Shown here piece after piece: positions 21,154-33,930 of a stretch of 64,000 nucleotides of DNA (its first letter is position 1; every line of letters starts with the position of its first letter). The position numbers and the translations under genes were made by a program. Under the pieces are notes generated by a model. That model was given only the letters and a program-made list of their open reading frames with translations. It was not told the DNA's origin and searched no databases. Source of the DNA: Crossaster papposus (taxonomy: Eukaryota; Echinodermata; Asteroidea; Velatida; Solasteridae); contig JBAIAA010000658.1 of NCBI GenBank assembly GCA_037893245.1, positions 186,001 to 250,000 of the forward strand, given 5' to 3'.

Positions 21154-21877
21154 TTTTTTTTTTTTTTTTTTTTTCCACTTTCAGACTTTTTTCCATAGGA
21201 TTTGTACACGTTTTTTCAGCCAATACACTTTGACCCTTTGGTAAATCCGATCGACTTGAGACTTGGCATACACTTAGACAACCACCCAAGGACGGTCCTA
21301 GAAGAAATTCGTCGCGATTACGTCATTCAAGGTCACGTGACTTTGCGTTAAAGGTGAAATTTTTCCCATAGGTTTTGTACACGTTTTTCCTCAGACTATT
21401 GAATTTGACACTTTGGTAAATCCGACCGACTTGAAACTTGCCATATACTCAGAACACCACCACCAGATGTTTCTGAAAGAAATTCAGCACGATTGCGTCA
21501 TTCAAGGTCACGTGACGTCAAGTTAAAGGTTTAATTTGTCCCCCATAGGTTTTGTACACGTTTTTCTTTAGACTATTGACTTTGACACTTAGTAAATCCG
21601 ATCGACTTGAGACTTGGCACACACATAGACCACTATCCACAGACGGTCGTAGGAGAAATTTGGCTCGATTACGTCATTCAAGGTCACGGGGCGTCACGTT
21701 AAAGGTTCAATTTTCCCTCATAGGTTTTGTACACGTTTTTCTTTAGACTATTGACTTTGACACTAGTAAATCTGATCGACTTGAGACTTGGCACACACAA
21801 AAGACCACCACATACACATTGAAAGTAACTTTGGACACTCGAAACAGCCCTGTGTTTGTCCACAAACACATGTCTAG
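21154..21877 (+). repeat. A unit 8
   Basis: Boxes near 21196, 21370, 21546 and 21720. The 3' motif has CGAAACAGCCCTG (one change in the inverted-repeat arm). CTAG 21874-21877. Confidence 0.85.
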
Positions 21878-22613
21878 TTTTTTTTTTTTTTTTTTTTTTT
21901 TTTTGTTTTTTTTTGCCTTTTGTTCTTCATAGGATTTGTACACGTTTGTTCAGACAATACACTTTGACACTTTGGTAAATCCGATGGACTTGAGACTTGG
22001 CATACACTTAGACAACCACCCAAGGACGGTCCTAGAAGAAATTCGTCGCGATTACGTCATTCAAGGTCACGTGACTTCGCGTTAAAGGTGAAATTTTCCC
22101 CATAGGTTTTGTACACGTTTTTCTTCAGACTATTAAATTTGACACTTTGGTCAATCCGACCGACTTGAAACTTGCCATACACTTAGAACACAACAATCAG
22201 ATGTTCCTGAAAGAAATTTGGCACGATTGCGTCATTCAAGGTCACGTGACGTCACGTTAAAGGTTCAATTTGTCCCCCATAGGTTTTGTACACGTTTTTC
22301 TTTAGACTATTGACTTTGACACTTTAGTGAATCCGATCGACTTCAGACTTGGCACACACTTAGACCACCATCCACAGACGGTCCTAGGAGAAATTTGGCA
22401 CGATTACGTCATTCAAGGTCACGGGGCGTCACGTTAAAGGTTCAATTTTCCCCCATAGGTTTTGTACACGTTTTTCTTTAGACTATTGACTTTGACACTT
22501 TAGTAAATCTGATCGACTGGAGACTTGGCACACACAAAAGACCATCCATACATATTGAAAGTAATTTTAGACACTCGAAACAGCTCTGTGTTTGTCCACA
22601 AACACATGTCTAG
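21878..22613 (+). repeat. A unit 9
   Basis: Boxes near 21929, 22100, 22278 and 22455, showing the ~177-bp period very cleanly. CTAG 22610-22613. Confidence 0.85.
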
Positions 22614-22621
22614 TTTTTTTT

Positions 22622-22723
22622 AGCTGTTTCGGTTTTTCACCGAAACAGCTTTTGTTTTCGTTCTGGTTTTTTTTTTTTTTAGCTGTTTCGGTTTTTCACC
22701 GAAACAGCTATTGTTTTCGTTCT

Positions 22724-22766
<43 letters not shown>

Positions 22767-22857
22767 CTGTTTCGGTTTTTCACCGAAACAGCTTTTGTTT
22801 TCGTTAAAGTTTTTTTTTTTCTTTTTTAGCTGTTTCGGCATTTCAGCCGAAACAGCT
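22622..22857 (+). repeat. Stack of four A 5' hairpins
   Basis: 22622-22650, 22681-22709, 22765-22793 (TTTTTCA loop) and 22828-22857 (GGC-ATTTCA-GCC type). A ~45-nt T run precedes the third. Confidence 0.88.
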
Positions 22858-24529
22858 TTTGTTTTCGTTAAAGTTTTTTTTTTTCTTTTTTTTCTTTTTC
22901 TTTTCCTCTTTCAGACTTTTTCCCATAGGATTTGTACACGTTTTTTCTGGCATAGCACTTTGACACTTTGGTAAATCCGATCGACTTGAGACTTGGCATA
23001 CATTTAGACAACCACCCAAGGACGGTCCTAGAACAAATTCGTCGCGATTACATAATTCTTGGTCACGTGACGTCACGTTAAAGGTGCAATTTTCCCCCAT
23101 AGGTTTTGTACACGTTTTTCTTCAGACTATTTAATTTGACAGTTTGGTGAATCCGATTGACTTGAAACTTAACACACACCTCGACCACCATCCCCAGGAG
23201 GTCCAGGAGAAAAATCGTCATGATGACGTCATTGTGGGTCATGTGACGTTACACAAAAGGTGCAGTTTTTAAGACCCTCTATCTCTGGAAGTACACGTCC
23301 GATTGGGGTCAAATTTGGTTTGCAAGTATTAGAGGATGTGTTATAGACGAAAATTAAAATGACGTAATTATGACATCATCGGGTGTCATGTGACGTCACA
23401 TTAAAGGTTCAATTTTCTCCATAGGTTTTGTACACGTTTTTCTTCAAAATATTGAATTTGACACTTCTGTCAATTCGATCGACTTGAGACTTAGCACAGA
23501 CCTCGACCACCATCCTTAGGAGGGTCAAGAACAAAATAATCAAGATGACGTGATCGGGGGTCATGTGACGTTACACAAAAGGTGCAGTTTTTAAGACCCT
23601 CTATCTCTGGAAGTACACGTCCGATTTGGGTCAAATTTGGTTTGCAAGTATTCGAGGATGTGTTATAGACGAAAATTAAAATGACGTAATTATGACATCA
23701 TCGGGTGTCATGTGACGTCACATTAAAGGTTCAATTTTCTCCATAGGTTTTGTACACGTTTTTCTTCAAAATATTGAATTTGACACTTCTGTCAATTCGA
23801 TCGACTTGAGACTTAGCACAGACCTCGACCACCATCCTTAGGAGGGTCAAGAACAAAATAATCAAGATGACGTCATCGGGGGTCATGTGACGTCACATTA
23901 AAGGTGTAGTTTTTAAGACCGTCTAACTCTGAAAGTACAAGTCCGGTTGGGGTCAAACTTGGTTTGCAAGTATTCGAGGATGTGTTATAGACAAAAAATA
24001 GGATGACGTAATTATGACATCATCGGGTGTCATGTGACGTCACATTAAAGGTTCAATTTTCTCCATAGGTTTTGTACACGTTTTTCTTCAGACTATTGAA
24101 TTTGACAATTTGGTAAATCCGATCGACTTCGGACTTGGCACACACCTCGACCATCATACCCAGGAGGGCCAAGGGGGAAATCGTCAGGATGACGTCATCG
24201 TGGGTCATATGACGTCACATTAAAGGGGCAGATTTTAGGACCCTCTATCTCTGGAAGTACATGTCTGATTGGGGCCAAACTTGGTATGCAAGTATTCCAG
24301 AATATGTAATAGACGAAAATTAAGATGACATCATGATGACATCATCGGGTGTCATGTGACGTCACTTTAAAGGTGCAGTTTTTCCCATAGGATTTGTACA
24401 CGTATTTTTGAACTTATATATCTTGGGAAAATTGACGAATCCAATCGATTTCAGACTTGGCACACACATAATGAAAGTTATCTTAGACATCCGAAACAGC
24501 TCTGTGTTTGTCCACAAACACATGTCTAG
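22858..24529 (+). repeat. A unit 10 with a 322-bp dimer array
   Basis: Begins with ordinary monomers (boxes near 22926 and 23101), then four tandem copies of a ~322-bp dimer (one P monomer plus one box monomer). The GTGACG landmarks lie at 23243, 23565, 23887 and 24208. The first two dimers are nearly identical. Boxes near 23430, 23750, 24063 and 24386. Ends in CTAG (24526-24529) with CATCCGAAACAGCT before the hairpin. Confidence 0.87.
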
Positions 24530-25243
24530 TTATTTTTTTTTTTTTTTTTTTCAGATTTTTCTTCATAGGATTTGCACACGTTTGTTCAGACAGGGCACTT
24601 TGACACTTTGGGAAATCCGATCGACTTGAAACTTGGCATACATTTAGACAACCACCCAAGGACGGTCCTAAAAGAAATTTGTCACGATTACGTAGTTCAA
24701 GGTCACGTTACCTCACGTTAAAGGTGAAAATTTCCCCATAGGTTTTGTACACGTTTTTCTTCAGACTATTGACTTTGGCACTTCGGTAAATCCGACCGAC
24801 TTGAAACTTGGCATACATTTAGAACACCACCCCCAGATGTTTCTGAAAGAAATTCGGCACGATTGCGTCATTCAAGATCACGTGACGTCACATTAAAGGT
24901 TTACATTTTTCTCCCATTGGTTTTGTACACGTTTTTCTTTAGACTATTGACTTTGACACTTTAGTAAATCCGATCGACTTGAGTCTTGGCACACACTTAG
25001 ACCACCATCCACAGACGGCCCTAAAATAAATTCGGCACGATTACGTCATTCAAGGTCACGGGGCGTAACGTTAAAGTTTCTATTTTTTCCCCATAGGTTT
25101 TGTACACGTTTTTCTTTAGACTATTGCCTTTGACACTTTAGTAAATCTGATCGACTTGAGACTTGGCACACACACAAGCCCATCACACACATATTGAAAG
25201 ACACTCGAAACAGCTCTGTGTTTGTCCACAAACACATGTCTAG
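24530..25243 (+). repeat. A unit 11
   Basis: Boxes near 24563, 24738, 24917 and 25092; CTAG 25240-25243. The last monomer is shortened just before the 3' inverted-repeat arm (ATTGAAAGACACTCG). Confidence 0.85.
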
Positions 25244-25788
25244 TTTTTTTTTTTTTTTTTTTTGCCTTTTGTTTTCCATAGGATTTGTACACGTTTGTTC
25301 AGACAATACACTTTGACACTTTGGTAAATCCGATGGACTTGAGACTTGGCATACACTTAGACAACCACCCAAGGACGGTCCTAGAAGAAATTCGTCGCGA
25401 TTACGTCATTCAAGGTCACGTGACTTCGCGTTAAAGGTGAAATTTTCCCCATAGGTTTTGTACACGTTTTTCTTCAGACTATTGAATTTGACAATTTGGT
25501 CAATCCGACCGACTTGAAACTTGGCATACACTTAGAACACCACCACCAGATGTTTCTGAAAGAAATTCAGCACGATTGCGTCATTCAAGGTCACGTGACG
25601 TCAAGTTAAAGGTTTAATTTGTCCCCCATAGGTTTTGTACACGTTTTTCTTTAGACTATTGACTTTGACACTTTCTTAAATTTGATCGACTTGAGACTTG
25701 GCACACACATAGACCACTACTAACACATATTGAAAATAATGTAAGACACTCGAAACAGCTCTGTGTTTGTCCACAAACACATGTCTAG
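25244..25788 (+). repeat. A unit 12 (three boxes)
   Basis: Boxes near 25278, 25452 and 25629; CTAG 25785-25788. It lacks the fourth monomer (the GGTCACGGGGCGTCAC type), so it is ~180 bp shorter than its neighbours. Confidence 0.85.
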
Positions 25789-26515
25789 TTTTGTTTTTGT
25801 TTTTTTTTTGTTTTTTTTGCCTTTTGTTCTCCATAGGATTTGTACACGTTTGTTCAGACAATACACTTTGACACTTTGGTAAATCCGATGGACTTGAGAC
25901 TTGGCATACACTTAGACAACCACCCAAGGACGGTCCTAGAAGAAATTCGTCGCGATTACGTCATTCAAGGTCACGTGACTTCGCGTTAAAGGTGAAATTT
26001 TCCCCATAGGTTTTGTACACGTTTTTCTTCAGACTATTAAATTTGACACTTTGGTCAATCCGACCGACTTGAAACTTGCCATACACTCAGAACACCACCA
26101 CCAGATGTTTCTGAAAGAAATTCAGCACGATTGCGTCATTCAAGGTCACGTGACGTCAAGTTAAAGGTTTAATTTGTCCCCCATAGGTTTTGTACACGTT
26201 TTTCTTTAGACTCTTGACTTTGACACTTAGTAAATCCGATCAACTTGAGACTTGGCACACACATAGACCACTATCCACAGACGGTCGTAGGAGAAATTTT
26301 GCACGATTACGTCATTCAAGGTCACGGGGCGTCACGTTAAAGGTTCAATTTTCCCCCATAGGTTTTGTACACGTTTTTCTTTAGACTATTGACTTTGACA
26401 CTAGTAAATCTGATCGACTTGAGACTTGGCACACACAAAAGACCACCACATACACATTGAAAGTAACTTTGGACACTCGAAACAGCTCTGTGTTTGTCCA
26501 CAAACACATGTCTAG
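25789..26515 (+). repeat. A unit 13
   Basis: Boxes near 25833, 26008, 26184 and 26360; CTAG 26512-26515. Its T tract is interrupted by G (TTTGTTTTTG...), unlike the pure T runs elsewhere. Confidence 0.85.
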
Positions 26516-27057
26516 TTTTTTTTGTTTTTTTTTCCCTTTTGTTCTCCATAGGATTTGTACACGTTTGTTCAGACAATACACTTTGACACTTTGGTAAATC
26601 CGATGGACTTGAGACTTGGCATACACTTAGACAACCACCCAAGGACGGTCCTAGAAGAAATTCGTCGCGATTACGTCATTTAAGGTCACGTGACTTCGCG
26701 TTAAATGTGAAATTTTCCCCATAGGTTTTGTACACGTTTTTCTTCAGACTATTAAATTTGACACTTTGGTCAATCCGACCGACTTGAAACTTGCCATACA
26801 CTCAGAACACCACCACCAGATGTTTCTGAAAGAAATTCAGCACGATTGCGTCATTCAAGGTCACGTGACGTCACGTTAAAGGTTAAATTTTCCCCATAGG
26901 TTTTGTACACGTTTTTCTTTAGACTCTTGACTTTGACACTTTAGTAAATCTGATCGACTTGAGACTTAGTAAATCTGATCGACACACAAAAGACCATCAC
27001 ACACATATTGAAAGACATTCGAAACAGCTCTGTGTTTGTCCACAAACACATGTCTAG
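26516..27057 (+). repeat. A unit 14 (three boxes, internal slip)
   Basis: Boxes near 26547, 26721 and 26897. Near 26942-26985 the phrase TAGTAAATCTGATCGAC is duplicated in place (a 26-bp slip), also seen in unit 43. CTAG 27054-27057. Confidence 0.85.
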
Positions 27058-27068
27058 TTTTTCTTTTT

Positions 27069-27097
27069 AGCTGTTTCGGTTTTTCACCGAAACAGCT
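27069..27097 (+). repeat. Single A 5' hairpin
   Basis: AGCTGTTTCGGT-TTTTC-ACCGAAACAGCT followed by TTTGTTTTTGTTAAAG and a T/C tract. It serves unit 15. Confidence 0.85.
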
Positions 27098-27856
27098 TTT
27101 GTTTTTGTTAAAGTTTTTTTTTTTCTTTTTTTTTCTTTTTTTTTTTCCCACTTTCAGTGTTTTTACCCATAGGATTTACACACGTTTGTTCTGCCAATAC
27201 ACTTTGGCACTTTGGTAAATCCAATCGACTTGAGACTTGGTATACACTTAGACCTCCACCCACAGATGGTCCTACAAGAAATTTGGCTCGATTGCGTCAT
27301 TCAAGGTCACGTGACGTCACGTTAAAGGTTTAATTTTCCCTATAGGTTTTGTACACGTTTTTCTTCAGACTATTGACTTTGGCACTTTGGTAAATCCGAC
27401 CGACTTGAAACTTAGCATACACTTAGAATACCACCCCCAGATGTTTCTGAAAGAAATTCGGCACGATTGCGTCATTCAAGGTCACGTGACGTCACATTAA
27501 AATTTCACATTTTTCTCCCATTGGTTTTGTACACGTTTTTCTTTAGACTATTGACTTTGACACTTTAGTAAATCCGATCGACTTGAGACTTGGCACACAC
27601 TTAGACCACCATCCACAGACGGCCCTAGAAGAAATTCGGCACGATTACGTCAATCAAGGTCACGGGGCGTCATGTTAAAGTTTCTATTTTGTTCCCATAG
27701 GTTTTGTACACGTTTTTCTTTAGACTATTGCCTTTGACACTTTAGTAAATCTGATCGACTTGAGACTTGGCACACACAAAAGACCACCACACACATATTA
27801 AAAGTAATTTTAGACACTCGAAACAGCTCTGTGTTTGTTCACAAACACATGTCTAT
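27098..27856 (+). repeat. A unit 15
   Basis: The first monomer is the CACTTTCAGTGTTTTTACCC / GGATTTACACACG subtype (~27155-27190), later boxes near 27345, 27523 and 27703. One change in the 3' hairpin (TTTGTTCACAAAC) and CTAT in place of CTAG (27853-27856). Confidence 0.85.
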
Positions 27857-27861
27857 TTTTT

Positions 27862-28144
27862 AGCTGTTTCGGTTTTCCACCGAAACAGCTTTTGTTTTCG
27901 TTAAAGTTTTTTTTTTTTTTTTTAGCTGTTTCGGTTTTTCACCGAAACAGCTATTGTTTTCGTTCTTGTTTTTTTTTTTTTTTTAGCTGTTTCGGTTTTT
28001 CACCGAAACAGCTTTTGTTTTCGTTAAATTTTTTTTTTTAGCTGTTTCGGCCTTTCAGCCGAAACAGCTTTTGTTTTCGTTAAAGTTTTTTTTTTTCTTT
28101 TTTTTTTTCTTTTTAGCTGTTTCGGCATTTCAGCCGAAACAGCT
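27862..28144 (+). repeat. Stack of five A 5' hairpins
   Basis: 27862-27890 (loop TTTCC), 27924-27952, 27985-28013, 28040-28069 (GGC-CTTTCA-GCC) and 28115-28144 (GGC-ATTTCA-GCC). C2 begins in the T tract behind the last one. Confidence 0.88.
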
Positions 28145-29289
28145 TTTGTTTTCGTTAAAGTTTTTTTTTTTCTTTTTTTTTTTTTTTGGGTTTTTCGCTT
28201 AAAAGCGAAAAACCCTTTCTTTTCCTTCTGTTTGTTTTTTTTTTTCTTCTTCTTCTTCTTGTTCTTGTGCCATAAATCGCATAGACTTTGTACACGTTTC
28301 ATTCTGGCGGTCACTTTTGTCATTAAACTGACTTCAATGTCATTGAAACTTTGCACATACTCGGAACTCATACTGAGCTAGTGCCTAAAACTCGGATGTC
28401 ATCATGACGTCACCACGTGACATGTGACGTCATCTTAAAGTTTTAATAATTTAATCTTTGAAAATCAATACAAAATCAACCGCGAAAGACCGAAACTAGA
28501 TGTTTGTGGGAATCGATAGAATAATTAAGGGTCTTCATTTTATCTCGTGTGCGTAAGATCACGTGACCCTTCCTTCCGGTCCAAACCGGAAGTGGCTTAT
28601 AATTTAAAAGTGGAAAATGATTTGAACTTACTTTCAACGATGTTAGTCTCTAGCTAGGCTGCGCTCTACAAAAAAGTGATCGGTGACATCATAAATTGTT
28701 TTAGCGCCCTCTAGCGGCAGGTTGAAAAATGTTTGAAATGAACAATCTGTTGATGTGTGTGGCGAAGTTTGTTCAAATCACTTTATAACTGATGTATATA
28801 ATCAGCTTCATAATAGGAACAGGTTGACGGAAAGAAAAAAATATGACGTCACCAGACCGGAAGTTATAATGAAATTACCTCTTTTCCTTTAAAAATTCCT
28901 AAAAAATTAACCCAGACAGATATAATCTTGTTTTTTGCTCTAAAGGTTAATGTAAAAGTACTTCTCAAACTTCCCTGTGTTTTGTAGCAAAAGGCGAACT
29001 TGGACATACCCTGAGACACCCTTGAAATTTCATGTTTTATGTCCTTGATTGCACGGCGCCAGTAGGCCTATACGTGTACATTGTATTGAGCGTACTTGCA
29101 CGTACGATGTCAGTACGCTCCATACATTGTACAATAGAGAAGGGAAGGCGGGACACTGGTATCCATTTGTACGGTGACATGTGAAACACGAGAGTCATCA
29201 ATATAGGCCACGAGGAAGGGCGCCGCTTATGGCAGGTAGGTAAACGTGCCTTCGGCAACGCAGAACTACGCGTGAATTATACACGTACC

Positions 29290-31697
29290 ACAGTCAGTCC
29301 GCAGCGCACGCGTTAATAAGGTCATATCCCGAACTTTATTTGCAGGGCCGGCGTCGCAAATCGGCCACGAGATTTACGCGAGTAATTGCAAGAGTTCGAC
29401 CGCTTTGTTTTCACGAGCTACACGTTGCAAACGAAGCAGTGATTTTCCAAGATGGCGTGGTAAGTGGAAAGCGAACGATTTTCTGAATCGAATGATATAA
29501 AATATGACGAGATTCAGTGTGTTTTTGGCAGAATTTTGTTCACTCGAAGTTAGAGTATAATTTCAAGAAATGTTTTTGTCGTGTGTTTAGTTTCTGCGCC
29601 CTGACTGGACTAACAAATATTACCAAAAATGATCACTACACATTGATAAAAGAAGCAATGATCTTTCGTTTGATATACAATTTAGCCTGTGGCGACATTT
29701 TTTTCATGTATTTTGCGACGATTTTCGTGCGCGCGATTTCAACTTTTTTCGGCCATGTCTTTCGGCTTTACATACGCAGAACGTGTATTTCATCATGCAC
29801 ACAAGCACATGTGTACATGTGCTGGATATGCACTAGATGCGATGGTGATTGCACAGTAGCCTTACATGTATTTATATGATAAAGTTAGGTTTCTTTCATG
29901 TATAAAAACGACTTAGGCCTATGTTTTTGTTCAAAATTATAACAAATTGTTTAATAATAATAAATTTAGTTACTACTATTATTGTGCTAAACTTCATAGT
30001 TCCTATTTCTGTCTTCCAATATGTTTCTTATACTAGGTAGCACTCGTCCACCACCATGGCCATGCCCACCGCAGCCATCGCCAGCATGTCGGGAGCCTCT
30101 ACAGAAGGCCAAAGGCAACTCTTGTCCTTGGATATTCTCTCACAAAGTATCTCAAAGAGAACATCACTACTAAAGTTGGTTGATTTGCAGGTAGTGACTC
30201 GTCGCGGTACTACAATTTCTGACCTTAGAAAGTATCTGCTTCATCAGCATGACATCTGCTCTTATTCCTCCATGGCCTGACATTGTATAATTTGTAATGA
30301 TTCATGTTGGGACAAATGATCTAGAGTTGGGTTTCCAAAGAAGTGTTGAAAATAGTTGAAGATTTAAATGTACTGGTGGATATGCAGCACGTGCTTTGTA
30401 TGTAGATTTAAATGTTTTTGTATTTTAGTGTTTTAAATAATATACATGACTTTGTGTCAGTGTTGTGCAAACGCAATGCAGCTAAAACAGATCAAAACCG
30501 AGTCTGGCCGAGTCGGGTCAGTTTGTCAAAACATCTAGGAATAATGCCCCAAACTATGCCAACAAAGTTTTGAGCTACAATGTAAATTTGACACAAACAG
30601 CATATAACTTTATTAATGCAGATTGTATTATTTATATTATCAGTGATATAATTTATGTGCATTAACATTTATATTAGCAAAATTTATGTCTTATTTAAAA
30701 TCTTTTGTTTTTGCAATGTTAGAAGCGGGTATACATTGTAATTTAATATTTACAATAATTTAATGCCAAAGAAACTACATGTACGCCAAAAACGTCAAGC
30801 AAAGATAAAACAAGCTTTATTTACTTTTATAATAAATCTCAATAGTTTGCACATTGAACATTATGCCAAAGATGATGGTAATTATCATCTTCACTATGTT
30901 GGCCATATTTTTGTTGAGGTTTTGCCTAATTGCTAAACATTTATTATTTTATTACCAACCCTAATTGTTGTCATTTCTTCAATCTGTATTTATGTACATG
31001 TAATAGCTGATGTAATTAAAATAAGTTTTAACAATTTCAGGGTTTAATTTAACAATTTTATTCAAGCCATATAACATCAACAGGGTATGTTAATGTAAGC
31101 GATAAAATTCAAGTTAAAAAATACACAAAAAACAACTGCGTATTGAAATGTGCATGAACTACACGTTACCACGAAGCCTTTTTCAATGACGTCATTTTCG
31201 ACCAATGAGGGCGCAGGAAGACTATGGACTGTCATGGCGGGATGTTCCATTTGTTAATTTATTGAGAACGTTATAATTTTCTGCACCCTGACTGGACTAA
31301 GTTAAAATCAACCCCAAAACTACAGTTTTGTGATAGAATATGAAATTATCTTTAACATCAGTGTGAAATTGGGTTGTGGCCGCTGCCAGAAGATGGACAA
31401 AATTCGTCTTTTTTTAAAGGTCAATTTGTTGGTTCGGGAGCTTTTTTTACGTTATAAATTTCACCCTCTAAATGTCATATAATTTCCAATCTGATTTGAT
31501 AATATAACAAAATGTTTCCTTATCCAAAAGAAAATATACATAATATTGACAGCCAATGAATAAAACGGATGTTTCGGACCAAATTCCAGGCGTTGTCGCC
31601 AGCTCATTAAGTATTCAAAAACGAGGTCACGCACAAAGTGCCATGCATAAATCGCACATAAAAGAAACGGCTTTTCAGTGCGCTGCGGACTGACTGT
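29290..31697. mobile_element. 2.4-kb passenger with 20-bp inverted termini (copy 2)
   Basis: Same element as at 11666-14074, with termini at 29290-29309 and 31678-31697 again perfect and the ACC flanks preserved. It differs from copy 1 by a handful of substitutions and one T indel near 29740. Confidence 0.78.
30056..30326 (+). pseudogene. SGNH/GDSL-esterase-like relic (copy 2)
   Basis: Same 74-codon frame, +1 frame break, IPPWPDIV, TAA and IHVGTNDLE as the relic at 12433-12703. The lesions are identical in both copies, so the gene was already broken when C was duplicated. Confidence 0.5.
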
Positions 31698-33068
31698 ACC
31701 ATATAATAGATGTACGCGAACTTTTGCACGAGTACTTTTAACAGAAAACAAATTGGTATTCTCATCAAACTTAACCTCCGTAAATACTCTATAGTGCACT
31801 CGTGCCTTGCGGACAGGCGTCGTGATGACGTCACCATGGGTCACGTGACGTCGTCTTAAACGTGCAATAGATTTAATGTTTGAAAATTAATTAAAAAATC
31901 AACCGCGTATGATCGGAACATGAAGTTTGTGGGAATTGATATAATATTAAATCCATGATCTTCATTTTATCTCGTGTGCGTGAAATCCCGTGACCCTTCT
32001 TTCCGGTCGAAACCGGAAGTGGCTTATAATTTAAAAGTGGACCATAATGTGAACTTAGTTTCAACGATGTTAGTCTCTGGCTAGTAGTGCTTATCACAAA
32101 AAATACCGGTAACGCCATAACATGTTACAGCGCCCTCTAGCGGCAGTTTGAAAACTGTTAACAATGAATAACCAGTTGATTTGTTTTGCGAAGTTTGCTC
32201 AAATCACTGTATAACTGGTTTATATAATCAACATCTTGTTAGGAACAAGTTGGCGAAGACAAAAAAATATGACGTCACTAGACCGAAGGTTACAATGAAA
32301 AGACCTTTAAACCTTAAATAATTGCTGAAAAATCAACCGCGATAGATATAATTCTTTTTTTGCTTTAAATAGACAAGTTCAGACAGCTCTCGAGCTGTAT
32401 GTTAATGACGTCACGATGACGTCATCAAGTATCAGATTGCAAGCAACTAATGATTTGTAGATTTAATCTTTGAAAATCAATATCAAATCAAATGTAACAG
32501 ATCTGATTTAGATTTTAACGGGAATTGATAGAATAATCCCGGGTCTTCATATTCGTTTTACATGCAAAATGACTTGACCCTTCCTTCCGGTCCAAACCGG
32601 AAGTGCCTTATAATTTGAAAGTTGAAAATGATATAAATTTATGATGATAGTCTCTAGGTAGCCTGCACTCTACAAACAAAGTTACCGGTGACGTCATAAA
32701 TTGTTATAACGCCCTCTAGTGGCAGGTTGAAAAATGTTTAAAATGAATAATCAGTTCATTTTCGTGGCGAAGTTTGCTCAAATCGCTTTATAATTGGTAT
32801 TTATAATCAGCATCTTGTTAGAAACAAGTTGGCGGATAAAAACAAAATAATATGACGTCACTAGACCTGAATTACAATTAAAAGACCTTTAAACATTTCT
32901 GAAAATTAACCGCGAGAGATATAATCCAATTAATAATTTAAAATTTGCAGTTTTGAAAAAATTAAATAAAGAAATTTATTAAATGAAATCATAAATGTAA
33001 TGAACAATACAACAAAAAATAATGCGAAAAAGCCATATGCTCTGTTCCTTGAACAGACATATCTCTAG

Positions 33069-33930
33069 TTTTTTTTTTTTTTTCCTCTTTCAGACTTTTT
33101 CCCATAGGATTTGTACACGTTTGTTCTGGCATAGCACTTTGACACTTTGGTAAATCCGATCGACTTGAAACTAGGCATATATTTAGACAACCACCCAAGG
33201 ACGGTCCTAGAAGAAATTCGTCGCGATTACGTCATTCAAGGTCACGTGACGTCATGTTAAAGGTAAAATTTTCCCCATAGGTTTTGTACACGTTTTTCTT
33301 CAGACTATTCACTTTGACACTTTGGTAAATCCGACCGACTTGAAACTTGGCATACACTTAGAACACCAGCCCCAGATGTTTCTGAAAGAAATTCGGCGCG
33401 ATTGCGTCATTCAAGGTCACGTGACGTGACGTTAAAGGTGCAATTTTTTTCCCCATAGGGTTTGTACACGTTTTTCTTTAGACTATTGACTTTGACACTT
33501 TCGTAAATTTGATCGACCTCAGACTTAGTGCATACCTCAACCACCATCCCCAGGAAGGCCAAGGGAAAAATCGTAATAATGACGTCATCGTGGGTCATGT
33601 GACGTCACATTAAAGGTTCAATTTTAAGGACCCTCTATCTCTAGAAGTACATGTCCGATTGGGGTCAAACTTGGTATGCAAGTATTCCAGGATGTGTTAC
33701 AGACGAAAATTAAGATGACATCATGATGACATCATCGGGTATCATGTGACGTCACATTAAAGGTTCAATTTTTCCTATAGGATTTGTACACGTTTTTTTC
33801 AACCAGTTTATCTTTGGCACTAAATTCGATCGACTTTAGACTTGGCACACACTTAGACCACCACACAAATATTGAAAGGCATTTTAGACATGCGAAAGAG
33901 CTCTGTGTTTGTCCACAAACACATTTCTAG
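33069..33930 (+). repeat. A unit 16
   Basis: Boxes near 33104, 33278, 33456 and 33778, with one P monomer (~33620-33765). The 3' arm reads GCGAAAGAGCTCTG (one change) and the end is ATTTCTAG (CTAG 33927-33930). Confidence 0.85.

Larger units (their letters stand above)
28188..33068 (+). mobile_element. Family-C element C2 (4.9 kb, complete, carries the passenger)
   Basis: The 5' hairpin GGGTTTTTCGCTT/AAGCGAAAAACCC at 28188-28215 precedes the CTT microsatellite (~28243-28258). The 3' end has GCGAAAAAGCC (33024-33034), hairpin 33041-33057 and CTAG 33065-33068. It matches C1 along its length with a shift of ~17.62-17.63 kb. Differences are small: a ~12-bp deletion near 32640 and an extra TTGTTAGAAACAAG near 32815. 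Similarity to C1 stops at both ends, which points to movement as a unit rather than a longer segmental duplication. Confidence 0.87.
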
